This document shows positions 50,578 to 61,347 of a DNA stretch of 64,000 bases, in pieces (position 1 is the stretch's first letter; the number at the start of each line of letters is the position of its first letter). The stretch is from Isochrysis galbana (Eukaryota; Haptophyta; Isochrysidales; Isochrysidaceae). The stretch lies in the NCBI GenBank assembly GCA_018136815.1, contig CM030935.1, positions 1,236,204 through 1,300,203 of the forward strand, in the 5' to 3' direction. The notes beneath the pieces were generated by a model. It made no database searches. It was not told the origin of the DNA and saw only the letters and a list, made by a program, of their open reading frames with translations. The position numbers and the translations under genes were made by a program.

Positions 50578-50830
50578 TGCGTTGTTTTTACCCGAAAGGG
50601 GTTTTCCCCCAGCGTGGACTCGAGGAGAGGACGTGCTGGGGTGCGCGGGGCCGGTCGGTGCGTGCACCGGGGGGAGGACAAATATCGAGGGGAGGGGGCA
50701 GTGCCCCCACCCCCCGATATCACTCGGACACCTGGCTCGTCAGGCATGGCGGGATTCCGGGACTGAAACGTTATGTCCAATTAGCTAGTGGGGTTGGCTA
50801 GGATATAACATTATTTATTATTATTATTGC
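50578..50830 (+). mobile_element. Retroposon-like family, 3' part with (ATT)n tail
   Basis: Nearly identical to 62108-62350: GTTTTTACCCGAAAGGGG, CCCAGCGTGGACTCGAGGAG, CAAATATCGAGGGGAGGGGG, CAGGCATGGCGGGATTCCGG and ATGTCCAATTAGCTAGTGGG, ending GGATATAACATTATTTATTA TTATTATT. 5' truncated, as expected of a retroposed copy. Confidence 0.8.
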
Positions 50831-53760
50831 TATGCCGCTCAAAAACCTTGGGGGCAAGGGGGGGTGGTCTGAGCGCCCGCTTCTTCGCTTCTCTTTCGAT
50901 CTAGCAGATTATGGAGTGTGCACGCACTACTACATACTATGCTACTCTGCCAACCTAACGATAGTTGTATAGTTTCTAGGTGCGTGGCGCGGCCTGCAAG
51001 CGCAACTCACAATCGTAACTGTAACAGTCTGTTAAACAGTGCTCAGTGCAGCCGGGAACTGAGTATTTTGAAAAATATATAATATGTATAGATGACAATG
51101 AGCCTGTTTTCCTTGCCCCCTGCCCGATACAGGGAGCAAGAAAAATAGGTGGTGGGGTGCCCAGTGGTATGCCAGCGCAGGCGATCACACCACAACACGG
51201 ACACCTTCCGCACCGCGGCGTGTTCCGCACTGTCGATGATCACACCACCCCGCTGGCTGCCATGCGGGTGCATCCCCTGGGAGGAGTTGGAGAAGAGACA
51301 GCAAAGCAAATGGGGTGACAATGCTCTCACACAATGACTGGCAGCATGGGGGACGTCACTCGAAAGAGTGGCACCGAACCCCAAACGGTTGTGGAGATGG
51401 ACTGTTCCCAGGATCCGGGTAAGGCTCCTGAGACTCCATCCTTGGCAACCCACGCGTCCGTAGGCGGCCTATCGACTTGGGTAGCGGGTGAAGATACTTG
51501 GGAAGGCTTGGGCACGGGTGCAGTGGTGACGGGGTCCGCGCGCGGCGGCGAGGGCGAATTTTGCGGTGCAGAGGGTGGTGATGGGTCCATAGGAACAGAT
51601 TGAATCAATCTCTAGTGGGTGATTTCTAGCGAGAGACCACACACAAGGCAGTAGGGGCTCAAGGGTACGAGGGGTCACGGTACGGCTTCGATCGCAGAGC
51701 GCTGCGACGGCTGCTGGGTGCGTACGAAGACACGCCACACCACTTTCTAACATAAACAAGGGCAACACGTAATAAACACGGGAGCGAATGCCACGGTGGG
51801 TGAACAGAGAGAGCAAAGAAGGAACCAATTGGCCAGAAGAGAACTCGTCGTCTCGTCGTCCTAGAGAAGGATTGCACACAGAAAAGGCGCGAAAGGGATT
51901 CATCCATGCTTAGTGAAGATCCTACAAGATTCATCGGCGAATAGCGTCTCAACGCAAGCACAGCGGCGTGCACTTTACCTATAGCTTTTCGTAGCTTAGC
52001 CATGGAGTAGCTGGTAGACTTAAAAAGTCTAGAAGCTTACAGAGGTGTTAGACTTACAGAGTCTTAGATGCTTGAGGTTCTTGAGGGTGTACTTTAGCAA
52101 GCAAGATGCTCGCTACTTCCTTGGTCTTCATCGACACGTGCTTACTACTCCCTTGATCTCCATGCCTGGATGATCAGTCCAGAGCTAGAGCATATTATTC
52201 ATATTCCGAGTAGAAAGAAGTCTGTAGAAGCTGCTTGGCCACGTGGGTACAATGGTAGACCAACATTGAATGAAGTGTAGTGATTGATAGAAGCGTGGAG
52301 ACGTCGTAGACGTAGAGATAGACATAAGAACGAAGATTGATGATTTACCATCGCGGTTATAACGGTAGAGCGGAAAATAGCGAAATAGCCTGCAGAGGCT
52401 CGCGAATGCGACACCCCCCGACTAAGATCGAAACATCCCCTGATGTTGAGCGGTCGGACGGACGGTACGTTCGATAACCCTATCATCGAGAGAAGTGGGG
52501 CGTTGCGCGTTGCGGCTCCTCACATTTGTGTGCCACATGGCGACAAAGCGACAGCGGTGACGGTGGCGGAGAGCAAGCGTCCAATCGGTAGCGTTTTCTC
52601 ATAGCAACAATCGAAGATCGAGCAATATTTCATAGCACATCGGTAGGCGAGGCCTTTTGAATTCTATCGGGGATTCGAACAGTTACGCGAGTTCCGAGAC
52701 ATTTGGCACAGAATATCGGAGATCGGAGATCGGATATCGGAGGATCGGAGACTTCAAGAATCGGATGCATTCGTAATCAAAATATCGGACTGCGAAGTAG
52801 CGTTATCGAAACGAGAGATCGAGCCAGCGATGATGTTACCCTAGGAGACATTCCCAGGCATCGACATCGAGTACTAGGAGTTGTCGCGACCAACTCTAGT
52901 AGAATCGAGGTACCATAACATGTATTGCGACATCGTGGTGAATTTGAATTTGAACCCTCGGATCCGATGTTAGGTTAGTCAAACTTGGCAACCTCACGCG
53001 GCGGTTGTAGTTTGACTCACCCTACCCCACCCTTTGTTTCTCCCTTTTACAGGAGTTTTGCTAACCTGAGTGTTGCGTTGGGTCAGACGCAGGTAGGGGC
53101 AATTTCACCGACGACATATTCGAGATTCGAGACATCGTGCGTGCAGCTGACTAGGGACGCCTCTCTAGTCAGAGTCCTCGGCGGCGCGAGCCTTCGAGCG
53201 CGTGCGCGACGACGGCAAATCAGGGCATTAAGCAGGGTACACATAATTGCGAGCACGACAAACACAACTCAGCCAGAAATCGAACAGCGACAGGTGAATC
53301 GAGAGAAACGAGCAAGCCAAAGGAAGAATCAACGAGAATCGAGACCGCGATGACCAACCAACTCGGACTAAATCTAGACCATCGAGAACGCATCAAAACA
53401 GACTTCAAACAACGAGCGACGGCCATCAAAGCCTCAAACAAACTTGTGACGAAAAACCGCTCCCACGCGGTGACCATGAGCGCATGGCCAAACAAGTGAT
53501 GGCTCCCCCTCAGAGAGCACATCATATCATATTAAAGGACTCGAACTCGAAACTCGAAATCGAAATGGAGCAACGGAAACGAAAGAAAGGGATGGGAGCG
53601 CGCAAATCGAGAGAAAGAATGAATGAAGACCGACGAACGACGAACGAAGAATGAGGGCTGCCTCGACACGCGCGCGGCGATCAAGACAAAGATCAAGGGG
53701 CAGATCAAGAGCGGGCCACATACCCAAGTCAACTCCCTAGGCAAGGCTTACTTCAAGCGA
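50831..53760. other. Long stretch without a supported gene
   Basis: Opposed frames at 51327-51608 (minus, Pro/Ser-rich) and 51334-51603 (plus) cannot both code and neither has a motif. 52020-52110 repeats TTAGACTTACAGAGTCTTAG-like words, 52705-52760 repeats GATCGGA, 53560-53660 is rich in CGAACGA. The composition is more even than elsewhere, like an old repeat or LTR region, but I found no matching terminal repeats. Confidence 0.4.
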
Positions 53761-54657
53761 TCAACAGACGCTCAAGTGCAAGGGGCACACAAAATGGCAG
53801 AATGGAGAGGTGTGCGCAGTGCTTGTATTAACTTGCTGCTGCCCGTCGAATGTTAGTGCGATGAGGATGGGATCGTCCTTGGTACCGAGAGCCGAGAGCC
53901 CACCCATGGTTGAGTCCTTGCTTTGCTCCATGGCCATGCTGATGGTGTGGCCGAGATTCTCCACCTCACATCCTCGCCCGTCATCGTGTGCTCGGGTCGC
54001 CCCCTCGTGGCTGACGATCTTGTCGAGCGCCTCCCTCATCGGCGCGATCGGGACAAGATCGACAAGTTTGATGTTGGAGCCCTGCATGATGGTGTGCCTG
54101 TGCCTCTCCTCTCCCTCCTCGGTCAAAGTTACGTCCCACATGAAGATGTCGTTCATCCAACGCAAGACATTCCAGGAGAGCCCGGAGCACAAGCGCAGCA
54201 AGTTCCACTTCTCGACGGAAAACACGCCGCGCAGGTGCTCGTTCACTTCTTCGAGCACCTCCTCCTTGACCTTCTTCCTCAGGGACTCGAACATGCCACA
54301 ATTTGGTAACATTGCCAGGCCCTCGCTTAGCCGTTTGCCATTGATGCCACGCAACTTGAACAACGCGCGGAAGCACAGCTCCGGGAGGTCGTCCGGATGC
54401 GTCCATCGAGCCATCATGGTCGCCAAGATGGTCGCCTCCTTATCCCACATCGATGGCGACGCGAGCGCTGCTACCTTGCCAGCCCGCATCTCCGCCGCCG
54501 CTGCAAGAACTGCGCAGCGGCGACGCTGCGACTCAAATTGTGAGCGCACATGCTTGCGGTGCTTCTCGAGTTGCCGCACCCGGCCTTCAGCCTCCTCAAG
54601 TAGGCCCTTCAGCCGCGCGACCTCGGCCCAAGCCTCGCTCTCGCCACAGCCCCTCAT
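53761..54657 (-). CDS. Coiled-coil protein, possibly transposon-encoded, probable first exon
   Basis: ATG at 54657 to a stop at 53761 (298 codons). Residues about 8-65 form a coiled coil (EVARLKGLLEEAEGRVRQLE). Then come WTHPDDLPELCFRALFKLRG, LRKKVKEEVLEEVNEHLRG, SGLSWNVLRWMNDIFMWDV and, near the end, KDDPILIALTFDGQQQ. The TFDG ending resembles the first catalytic Asp region of several unclassified protist transposon proteins, an inference from pattern only. A donor (CAA|GTTAAT) right after that motif suggests the last ~17 codons are intron and the protein continues downstream; the partner exon was not found. Confidence 0.5.
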   Translation of the reverse strand: MRGCGESEAWAEVARLKGLLEEAEGRVRQLEKHRKHVRSQFESQRRRCAVLAAAAEMRAGKVAALASPSMWDKEATILATMMARWTHPDDLPELCFRALFKLRGINGKRLSEGLAMLPNCGMFESLRKKVKEEVLEEVNEHLRGVFSVEKWNLLRLCSGLSWNVLRWMNDIFMWDVTLTEEGEERHRHTIMQGSNIKLVDLVPIAPMREALDKIVSHEGATRAHDDGRGCEVENLGHTISMAMEQSKDSTMGGLSALGTKDDPILIALTFDGQQQVNTSTAHTSPFCHFVCPLHLSVC

Positions 54658-56274
54658 CTCCCAACAAGAGAGGCTGGCCCTCCTACCGCTACCGGCTGCC
54701 GATGCCGATGCGCCCCAAAACTGCTCTCAATGTGGAGATCAGGTGCGGAGAGAGACACACCTCACATGAGAGATGAAAAGAAGGTGTTTACTATGAAAGA
54801 AGAGTGGAGGGAGAGACTCACGGGAGTGCTGAGCTTCGTGGCAAAGGGGGACCCCCACCCTTTCCCCTCCGTGGATCCTTGGTGGGTCCAAGAAAATTTT
54901 ATTTTTCCTTAATAAAAGGGCTCCAAAACCTTGATATACCAGATGCGATGCCCTTAGCCAAAACCCATCGACCTCCACCTTATGATGAGATAAATGTTCT
55001 TCCCCTCACACATGAAAGATTGCAGTCGCCGTCGCTCTCCTTTTTTAGCTGCTGGTTGGGAGCGGAGGAGAGGCTGCGGCCGAGAAGGCGAAAGCCGGAG
55101 GAGGGACCTATGTTTTGTTTTTGGGGGCGGTGGCTGGCAGACCCCCCCTTTTTGCCACAGTGAAAAAAAGAGAAGAAAAATATTCCCTACTGTATTTGGA
55201 GACTGTATTTCACTATATTTCTACGAAGGCCAAATACAGACTGTATTTACTGTATTTGCACACTCCCCCACTGTATTTCCCATCTAGCGTCTCAACCTAG
55301 GCGACGAGAGTGAGCCAGAGGCGCGCGTGGCCATGAATGACCTCGGCTGCGCCGGTCACGCCGGCCAGCGCGGCCCGGTTCGCTTGGTTCACTCGCACGC
55401 CAGCCCGTGGCGAGCGGGGGCTCCTGGGCGCCATCTCGACGATGGCAGCCGGCGCCGAGTGATCCAGAGCGTTCAGTTTTTTTTTGACAAAGCAAAAAAT
55501 TAGATAAATTTTTGCGGCCGTTTCCCCCATAACGCACGCGACTGTCGGCAAGGGGGGTCAAGACTCAGGAGCCTTATGACCATCTCCACAAGTCGTCGCC
55601 AAAATTGCCGATCCGCAGCGCCAGTATTGGCGCTCCCAGCCGGCAGTAGCAGTAGGGAGTGCATGGCACTACTCTTTTGGCTTTTGGCTTTTGGCTTTTG
55701 GCTTTTGGCTTTGGGGGGGGGGGGGACGGGGCGCGGGTGTAAAGCTTACTAAAGGTCCACGATGGCTGAGAACGTCTCGCAATGTTCGCGTCATCACGAG
55801 ATCGGGGGATTACGCTGGAGGGACGAGCCGCCGGACCCCCGCGCCCGCCCCGCGCCCGCGCCCGCCCCGCCCCCCCCGCCCCCCGCCCCCCCTTCTCCCA
55901 GTTTGCTACGCTTCCCACCGCTGATGGATCTGCGACGGCGGCGCCTCGCCGACGGCTGCGGGCGGGCGGCGCGGGGGGGGACGACGAGGACTCGAAAAAG
56001 GGTCGACTCGCCAGAGATTCTCAGATTCTCACCCCCGTCCCAAGAGCTTTCCCCCCCCCCCCCCCCCCGCCCCTCTCCCCCCCCCGCCCCTCTCCCCCCC
56101 CCCCCCCCCCCCCCCGCGCTTCCCCCCCCCCCCCCCCACTCGGACACTCTCCCCAGGCGCGCGCCACCCACTCGCCACGAGCTTGCCAGCGCACCTTCTC
56201 TCATCCACTGCGCTCCCTTCTCCGCCCGCTCCCCCTCCTCCCCCGCCCTCCCCTCTCGCCCGGTCCTTGCCAAC
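54658..56274. other. Intergenic region with simple repeats
   Basis: 55185-55280 contains CTGTATTT five times (finding below). 55681-55713 is (TTTTGGC)n followed by a G run. 55830-56150 is C-rich. A minus frame 55551-55297 (85 codons) has no motif. Confidence 0.5.
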
Positions 56275-56871
56275 ATGGCTGTGAGCGGGCCTCCGCTAGA
56301 GACACCTGATGGTGGCGGAACTGCTGACGGCGGCTACGGTTTTGAGGGCAGCACTGCACAGCGGATAGTCGCTGCTGACGCTGCGGAGCGGGAGACGCGG
56401 CAGTGCATTCGGGCGCTGGTGGCTTGCATTCGTCAGGCTTATGACAATGGGACAGCTGACAGTGAGCAAGTGGCGCTGCTCAAGCAGTTGGTGAGCGTGC
56501 TCTCAATGTCTCCAGCAGATCTCGCTGCTCGAACCCCCTCGGAGCGAGAGCGGCTGCTATCGATTCGGAGGAGCGCTTTAGAAAAGATGTCTGCGGCCAA
56601 GACAATGTTCGTAGGAACGCGCACATCTCTTTCCTCTTCTCTTGGCGCCAGCGGAAGCGTATCCGGATTGATGCCTATGCGCATACCTACTCATGAGAGT
56701 ATTAGTGATGAACGGGCCGCTCACCTCGAGCTCGCCGCGACATCCAACGGGCCGCATTCAGCGCCATCCACTTTTTTACGGGAACCGACACCTGGGAGCA
56801 TGGCGCCGCCCTTGGTCTACCTACGTAAGGTGCCAAGATCTGATCCTGCGAACATGCTTAGCTCGTGCTAG
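56275..56871 (+). CDS. Hypothetical gene (about 184-198 aa)
   Basis: ATG at 56275 (AACATGG context) follows the C-rich leader; the frame upstream is poly-Pro and not credible. The protein has a helical middle part (CIRALVACIRQAYDNGTADS, VALLKQLVSVLSMSPADLAA, SERERLLSIRRSALEKM) and a Ser/Pro-rich end. The stop is at 56869-56871, but CTAC|GTAAGG at 56825 is a strong donor, so an intron and further exons are possible. No family recognised. Confidence 0.5.
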   Translation: MAVSGPPLETPDGGGTADGGYGFEGSTAQRIVAADAAERETRQCIRALVACIRQAYDNGTADSEQVALLKQLVSVLSMSPADLAARTPSERERLLSIRRSALEKMSAAKTMFVGTRTSLSSSLGASGSVSGLMPMRIPTHESISDERAAHLELAATSNGPHSAPSTFLREPTPGSMAPPLVYLRKVPRSDPANMLSSC

Positions 56872-57250
56872 CACGCTCCAATCATACTCTACCTCCTCCT
56901 ATTGGCAAAGGACGTGCCCACATGGTCAGCTGTACGCCTTGGTGAGACAAACACGCTGTACTTGTATGCATCTTGACTCGACGAAATGACGACATGTAAG
57001 GGCTTTGCTGCTCATATCTCATGATGTTCAGCATGGTGTCAACTATTCACAAGGAATGGAGATCGTATGCCTCGTTACGCCTTTGCGCACGACGATAACT
57101 CCCTCTCTTTTCATGCTTGACTTGATCTATTACTGACTACTTGTGAGAACTGCATGCGATGTTGATGGCATTCCGTTCATGCTGCTGCGCACTTGCACTT
57201 GAACGTGTGGGTGGTAGGATATTTTGTAGTTGTATTTTGGACTTACTGGG
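56872..57250. other. No supported gene
   Basis: If the GTAAGG donor at 56825 is used this contains intron and perhaps a small exon after TTGGCAAAG (56911); not provable here. Confidence 0.35.
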
Positions 57251-57345
57251 CCAGCTGAGTTTATACTTGGTTCGCATGGGGGAGGGCACGCTCCCACTCC
57301 CGGCTCCCACTGCTGCGGGGAGGGAACCGCGCGTGCCCCCGCCTC
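57251..57345 (+). mobile_element. Retroposon-like family, diverged head
   Basis: AGCTGAGTTTATACTTGGTT and a GGGCACGCTCCC palindrome correspond to the head at 61480. The oldest-looking head copy in the window, since its terminal hairpin is partly lost. Confidence 0.6.
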
Positions 57346-57454
57346 GGCATTTGGCACTTGGCAGGCAGAGGCAGAGGCCTCGCTTGCAGAGGGGCTTAGG
57401 CCTAGACACACCTGCCCCGACCCTCCCCGAGGGCTGGGTCAAGATCGCACACCC

Positions 57455-57700
57455 GGTAGCCCGGTCACTCACTAGGGGGGTGCGGAGGGCACCATCTGTA
57501 ATGGGCAAACGAAGGCCTAAATAAGAATAAGAAATAAGCTCCCTATAGCTATAGCCTATAGGCTATAGGTTCTGGTATGGGAGATCAGAAAAAAAAACCG
57601 GGGGGGCCTTCCGGCAAAATTTTCGAAAAATACCCGATTTTAGGCCTCTGAAGGCCGTGCGGAAATATATTTCAGGCCCCCCTCCGGTATTATTTTACCG
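57455..57700. repeat. Dispersed repeat, partner of 35030-35250
   Basis: AGCCCGGTCACTCACTAGGG, GTGCGGAGGGCACC, AAAAAACCGGGGGGGCCTTC and GGCCCCCCTCCGGTAT recur in order. A (TATAG)n-like insert is present at 57541-57572 only in this copy. Confidence 0.75.
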
Positions 57701-58158
57701 ATGGCCGATGGCCTTCATGCGCGCCTCTCGCAGCAAAACACGGAACCATGGGCATCGGCAGCTGACCCGGACCAAAGATCCTGGTTCTGTTCTATACGCA
57801 CAGCAATATATTTTCACTGTGTTTTCATGGAATTGAACGTTGTCACGGATGGTTTTGCGTGGTGTGCACTAAGGCGTGGAACTAGATACCCAGATATCTA
57901 GATATCTATACCTATCTAGGGCGATTTTTCACTATTTCTATAGCGCCAATGCCCAATGCACTATCTATATCTAGGTGGATAGCAATCGGCCGAAGGCTAG
58001 ATATCTAGTAGATAATTACCATATTAGCGCACCTACATAGACTTACAGAGCAGGCAGCGCGCTCGTGCGTACAATAGCTACAGCATGGCCCCACCGACAT
58101 GCTATACCAAGCACGGGCACTCTATCACTCATAATTGACAGATGCTATCAGAGCGTGT
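57701..58158. other. No supported gene
   Basis: 57880-58015 repeats TAGATATCTA and CTATCTA words. Downstream flank of the hAT fragment. Confidence 0.4.
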
Positions 58159-58527
58159 TCAATCAAGGGTCTCGTCACTCTGAGACGCATTGAGGTCATC
58201 ATGTAGCTTGCCGGCCTTGGAGAACATGCGCTCAACGCCCGCCGAGCTAGCCGGGCGACCTAAGTATTGTCGAGCCATCTTCGCTAAAGTGGGCAGCCCC
58301 GCTGGCCGCCCGGTCGCAGGATTTGCTGGGAGGCCATGATCGCGCGCCTTCCATCTTCCACCCAAGCTGCCGTCGTGTTGTGATCGCAGCTGCTCCGGTT
58401 GTGCCGCTCCGCTGGACCCGCGAGCTGGCTTGTGTTGTCGGGTTGTCGGGCGGGACGGATGGATGGCTCGGCCAAGCAGGCGGTGCTGCCGCCATGCGGC
58501 TCGCGCCACATGGCCCAAGCCGAGCAT
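58159..58527 (-). pseudogene. hAT-family transposase C-terminal dimerisation fragment
   Basis: The last ~50 codons read LPTLAKMARQYLGRPASSAG, VERMFSKAG and LHDDLNASQSDETLD, the conserved hAT dimerisation signature (yP.L..lA..yL..p.SSa..ER.FS.aG). The N-terminal part of the frame is not transposase-like, so only the 3' end of the gene survives here. Confidence 0.75.
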
Positions 58528-58668
58528 CCTGCTTCGTTCGGCGCGGTTTCGCGCTCGGCAGGGGGGAGAAAGAAAGGGGGAGGGGGGGGCTCCACCTGCC
58601 TTGCGGCTTGCGGCTCGTCTCCTCGTGCTCTACCTAGGGGCTGGGTGTGGTAGGTTTCTAGGTTTCCA

Positions 58669-58893
58669 GTGGCGGACGGTGTGTACCGGTCCCCAATGGC
58701 TTATCACTCTCCTTCCTTTTTCGTCGCCATCGGGCTACCGGTTAATTCGTTTTTCTTCCTTGCGCCGGAGCGCACGCGTCTGGAATCCGAAGCCGGAGTC
58801 GAGACGGACGAACAGCACGAGAAAACGCAGCAGGGTGAAACAGCGGAGGGAGCATGTTCGAGCGACAGCGACAACAACGTGCCCAGCCTCTGA
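58669..58893 (+). pseudogene. Duplicate of the ClpP-like gene's C-terminal segment
   Basis: 58771-58848 is nearly identical to 23104-23181 (RTRLESEAGVETDEQHE, then TQQGE). Here it is followed by ACSSDSDNNVPSL and a stop, without the Glu/Ala expansion. An acceptor-like CTTCCTTGCGCCGGAG precedes it. The protease core is absent, so this is a segmental duplicate or a lone last exon. Confidence 0.65.
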
Positions 58894-59885
58894 AAATGGG
58901 CCCCCCGCTGGAGTGCACTTCATGCGTTCAGCGCGGGGCTGTTCTGTTGCTGCTGCACTTCCGTTGCTGCGCTTCCCATGTCCGCATGAGTGAATGAATC
59001 AGCTTGAGGATCTTGTTTTGAATAGAACGGGTGTGTGCGCGCGGGCTTCGATGTGCGCGCGCGGGCTCCGCAGCTGTATGTGGCGTCGATGCCGCAGTTG
59101 CAGTTGGAGTGAAGGTGTGTGCGTGCAGTGCAGGTGCCTGCTTATTTTTCCCGATAACATGGGTGGGCTGTGCCCCACCACTTGATCAATTTTGGCTCTC
59201 AACTTGCAATCCCACGCGAGCACGATCAACAGCCACCTTGGAGGGCTACTGGCCGCCCAGCGCGCCCCGTTCACCGTGTCTTCACCTGCACCTGCAGTTC
59301 CTGCACTCTCACCTTCACCTGCACCTTCACTGAAGAAAAAACTTCGGACCAGCACCTTCCCAGTTGGAAAAATTTTTTATTGGGTGTGTATGTCTAGGCA
59401 ACTCACGAGGCTTAGAAAGTAAATACAAGAGGAGAGGACGGAGGGAGATCCGTGACAAACAGTTTGACCGGCCTACATCACCATCACCGCGCATTAATTA
59501 GTGTAAATGCTAAATGCGCCGACCGCGCAGCGCGCAAAGCGCGCTTTACCGCAGCAACCGCAAACTTCTACACGGCAAAGCCTATAACTTCGCACTTCCT
59601 TCTCCACATCTTTTATTTTTTCTAAGTATTCTCAGCCCCACCTAGCCGAAGTCTGAATCTGACGCAAGCAATCATACAATAAGCGCCTAGTTGTATGCAG
59701 CAAGATGGCAACAAGACAACAGAGGAACAACTACCATCCCCAACAGCCATACGACAATCTACAACGTTGGAAGATCCGCATTCAGGCCACTGACGGCAAT
59801 GAGGAATTGCTGAAGTGCTCTCTGCCGATGTGAGGAATATCGCTCGGCGGCGCCATCTCTAGGGCAGCTTGCTGCAGTACGATGG
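58894..59885. other. No supported gene; 3' flank of the methyltransferase-like gene
   Basis: 59270-59340 has CACCTGCACCTTCAC words; 59500-59560 is rich in GCGC palindromes (CGCGCAGCGCGCAAAGCGCG). Nothing coding supported. Confidence 0.4.
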
Positions 59886-60638
59886 CTAGTCTCGCTTTTT
59901 CTCGCCGGCACCTTGTTCCTTTCCGTCATTGTCGCCAAATGAAGCCTCCATCCATGAAACCATCGCATAGTTGAAGGTCCACCAGCCAAGCAGCGGTAGC
60001 AACCCGGCCGTCTGTGTTTCCGGGCTTGATAGGACAGCGAAAAGTGCGCATTGAGACAGGGTGCCGCCAACATACTGGGGATGGCGATAGCCGAGATTGA
60101 AGGGGAATCCCGTCACCCAAGGAACTTGTGCGCCAAGCTTGAAGCCGTAATACACCCCATTTTTGCCAATGGCCTTGTAAATGCCGGCGTTGAGGGTCTG
60201 ACCCGCCAGGAGTAGCAACATACCTACGACGACGCGCGGGGTATCTTTCGCAAACGCGATTACCACGGGCTTCAGCACAGCATAGATGGTGGGGGCGTCG
60301 GTGAGATCTCCGCCAAGAATGTGTGCCGCCCAACCCAGTAGAACCAATTGCTGGATGAGCTTGAAGCTGAGGACGAGCGTTTGAAAGACAGCGATGGGAT
60401 CCGAGCCTAGAAGACTCAGTGGCATGCGCCTGCATCCCGCGATGAAGCCTTGTGTTCGGAACCAGACTAGAGCGTAGACCACGTAGCTGCTGGAGACCCC
60501 AAGAGCAGCCAGAGCAAACGGCACGGTGGGCACTTGTGAGACGGAGACATGAGCTAGGTGGCCGCACGCGCGGATCGCGGCGAGGTACAGCGACAGACCG
60601 CCTACCAGGCTCGTCAGATCTTGCGCCGAGAACCACAT
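59886..60638 (-). CDS. Phospholipid (PEMT-type) methyltransferase-like membrane protein (250 aa)
   Basis: ATG at 60638 to stop at 59886. Six or so hydrophobic helices are visible (LVGGLSLYLAAIRACGHL, FALAALGVSSSYVVYALVWF, TLVLSFKLIQQLVLLGWAA, VVVGMLLLLAGQTLNAGIY, LSQCALFAVLSS, AGLLPLLGWWTFNYAMV). The C-terminal half has the PEMT/OPI3-like core: TLNAGIYKAIGKNGVYYGFK, PFNLGYRHPQYVGGTL. In that family the ER or mitochondrial membrane enzyme uses SAM to methylate phosphatidylethanolamine derivatives toward phosphatidylcholine. The N-terminal half is longer than fungal OPI3 or human PEMT, and the SAM-site Glu pair is replaced by WMEASF, so a relative with another substrate cannot be ruled out. Confidence 0.7.
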   Translation of the reverse strand: MWFSAQDLTSLVGGLSLYLAAIRACGHLAHVSVSQVPTVPFALAALGVSSSYVVYALVWFRTQGFIAGCRRMPLSLLGSDPIAVFQTLVLSFKLIQQLVLLGWAAHILGGDLTDAPTIYAVLKPVVIAFAKDTPRVVVGMLLLLAGQTLNAGIYKAIGKNGVYYGFKLGAQVPWVTGFPFNLGYRHPQYVGGTLSQCALFAVLSSPETQTAGLLPLLGWWTFNYAMVSWMEASFGDNDGKEQGAGEKKRD

Positions 60639-61347
60639 GCTGCCGGCAGGACGCTCGCAGGCGAGACGTGCGCACCTCCGCTTGTCGCGCGGGACAACTG
60701 CTCGGGGCGCACGGGGGGGTGGGTGGGGGGAGGGGCTCCAGAAAAAAAAGAATTCTCAAATTACAAGAAGTGGAATGAAATAGAAAATGAAAATAGTGTC
60801 GGGCACTTTTAAGCCTAGATATCCTACAAGGGAAACACAGGAACAGCGTGTTTCTACCAGGGGCAAAAACAGCCGTGTTTCGATGTGTTTGGGCGAGGGA
60901 CGCGCAGCGCCGCGAGCACATCCGAAAGCAGCGCGCGGCGCGCAGCGCCGCGAGCAGCCACACTCCGCTCTCCACTCTCACTCTCCACACACACTCCACA
61001 CACACAAACAAGAGAGAGAGAGCTCAAACCCACAATACCAATACCAATACCATCCATGCACGCACCACACATCACACAGCACACAGCACACACCTACACC
61101 TACACCTACACCTACCTTACTCACACCCACCAAACGCCACAAATAGTTTCCAGGCAAACATAGAGATGGAGACACAATAATCTGTCATCAACGCATCAGT
61201 TGCTTAATGATATGCTCACTTGGAGCAGTAGACTCATCTGCCGCCCAATCGTCTTCTGCATCACTATCGTCGTCGCTCTCCCACCCCTCCAACGCCGCGC
61301 GTTGCGAGCCTCCGAACCTCCGTCTCTCTCTTCGTCCCTAGCACTCG
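60639..61347. other. Intergenic with CA-rich microsatellite
   Basis: 60960-61020 has CACTCTCCACACACAC words, 61060-61115 an ACACCT array (CACCTACACCTACACCTACC). 60899-60955 repeats GCGCAGCGCCGCGAGCA. Pyrimidine-rich CTCTCTCTTCGTCCCTAG precedes the ATG at 61348. Confidence 0.5.

Noticed and set aside
51327..51608. Gag-like Pro/Ser-rich minus ORF
   Set aside because: A plus-strand frame of the same length overlaps it; no zinc knuckle, protease or reverse transcriptase nearby.
52660..52680. GGGGATTCGAAC, complement of a tRNA B box
   Set aside because: No complementary T-stem, no A box; part of a GATCGGA-rich stretch.
59926..61011. 361-codon minus ORF overlapping the methyltransferase-like gene
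   Set aside because: Shadow of the PEMT-like frame; the alternative frame lacks hydrophobic helices and conserved motifs.
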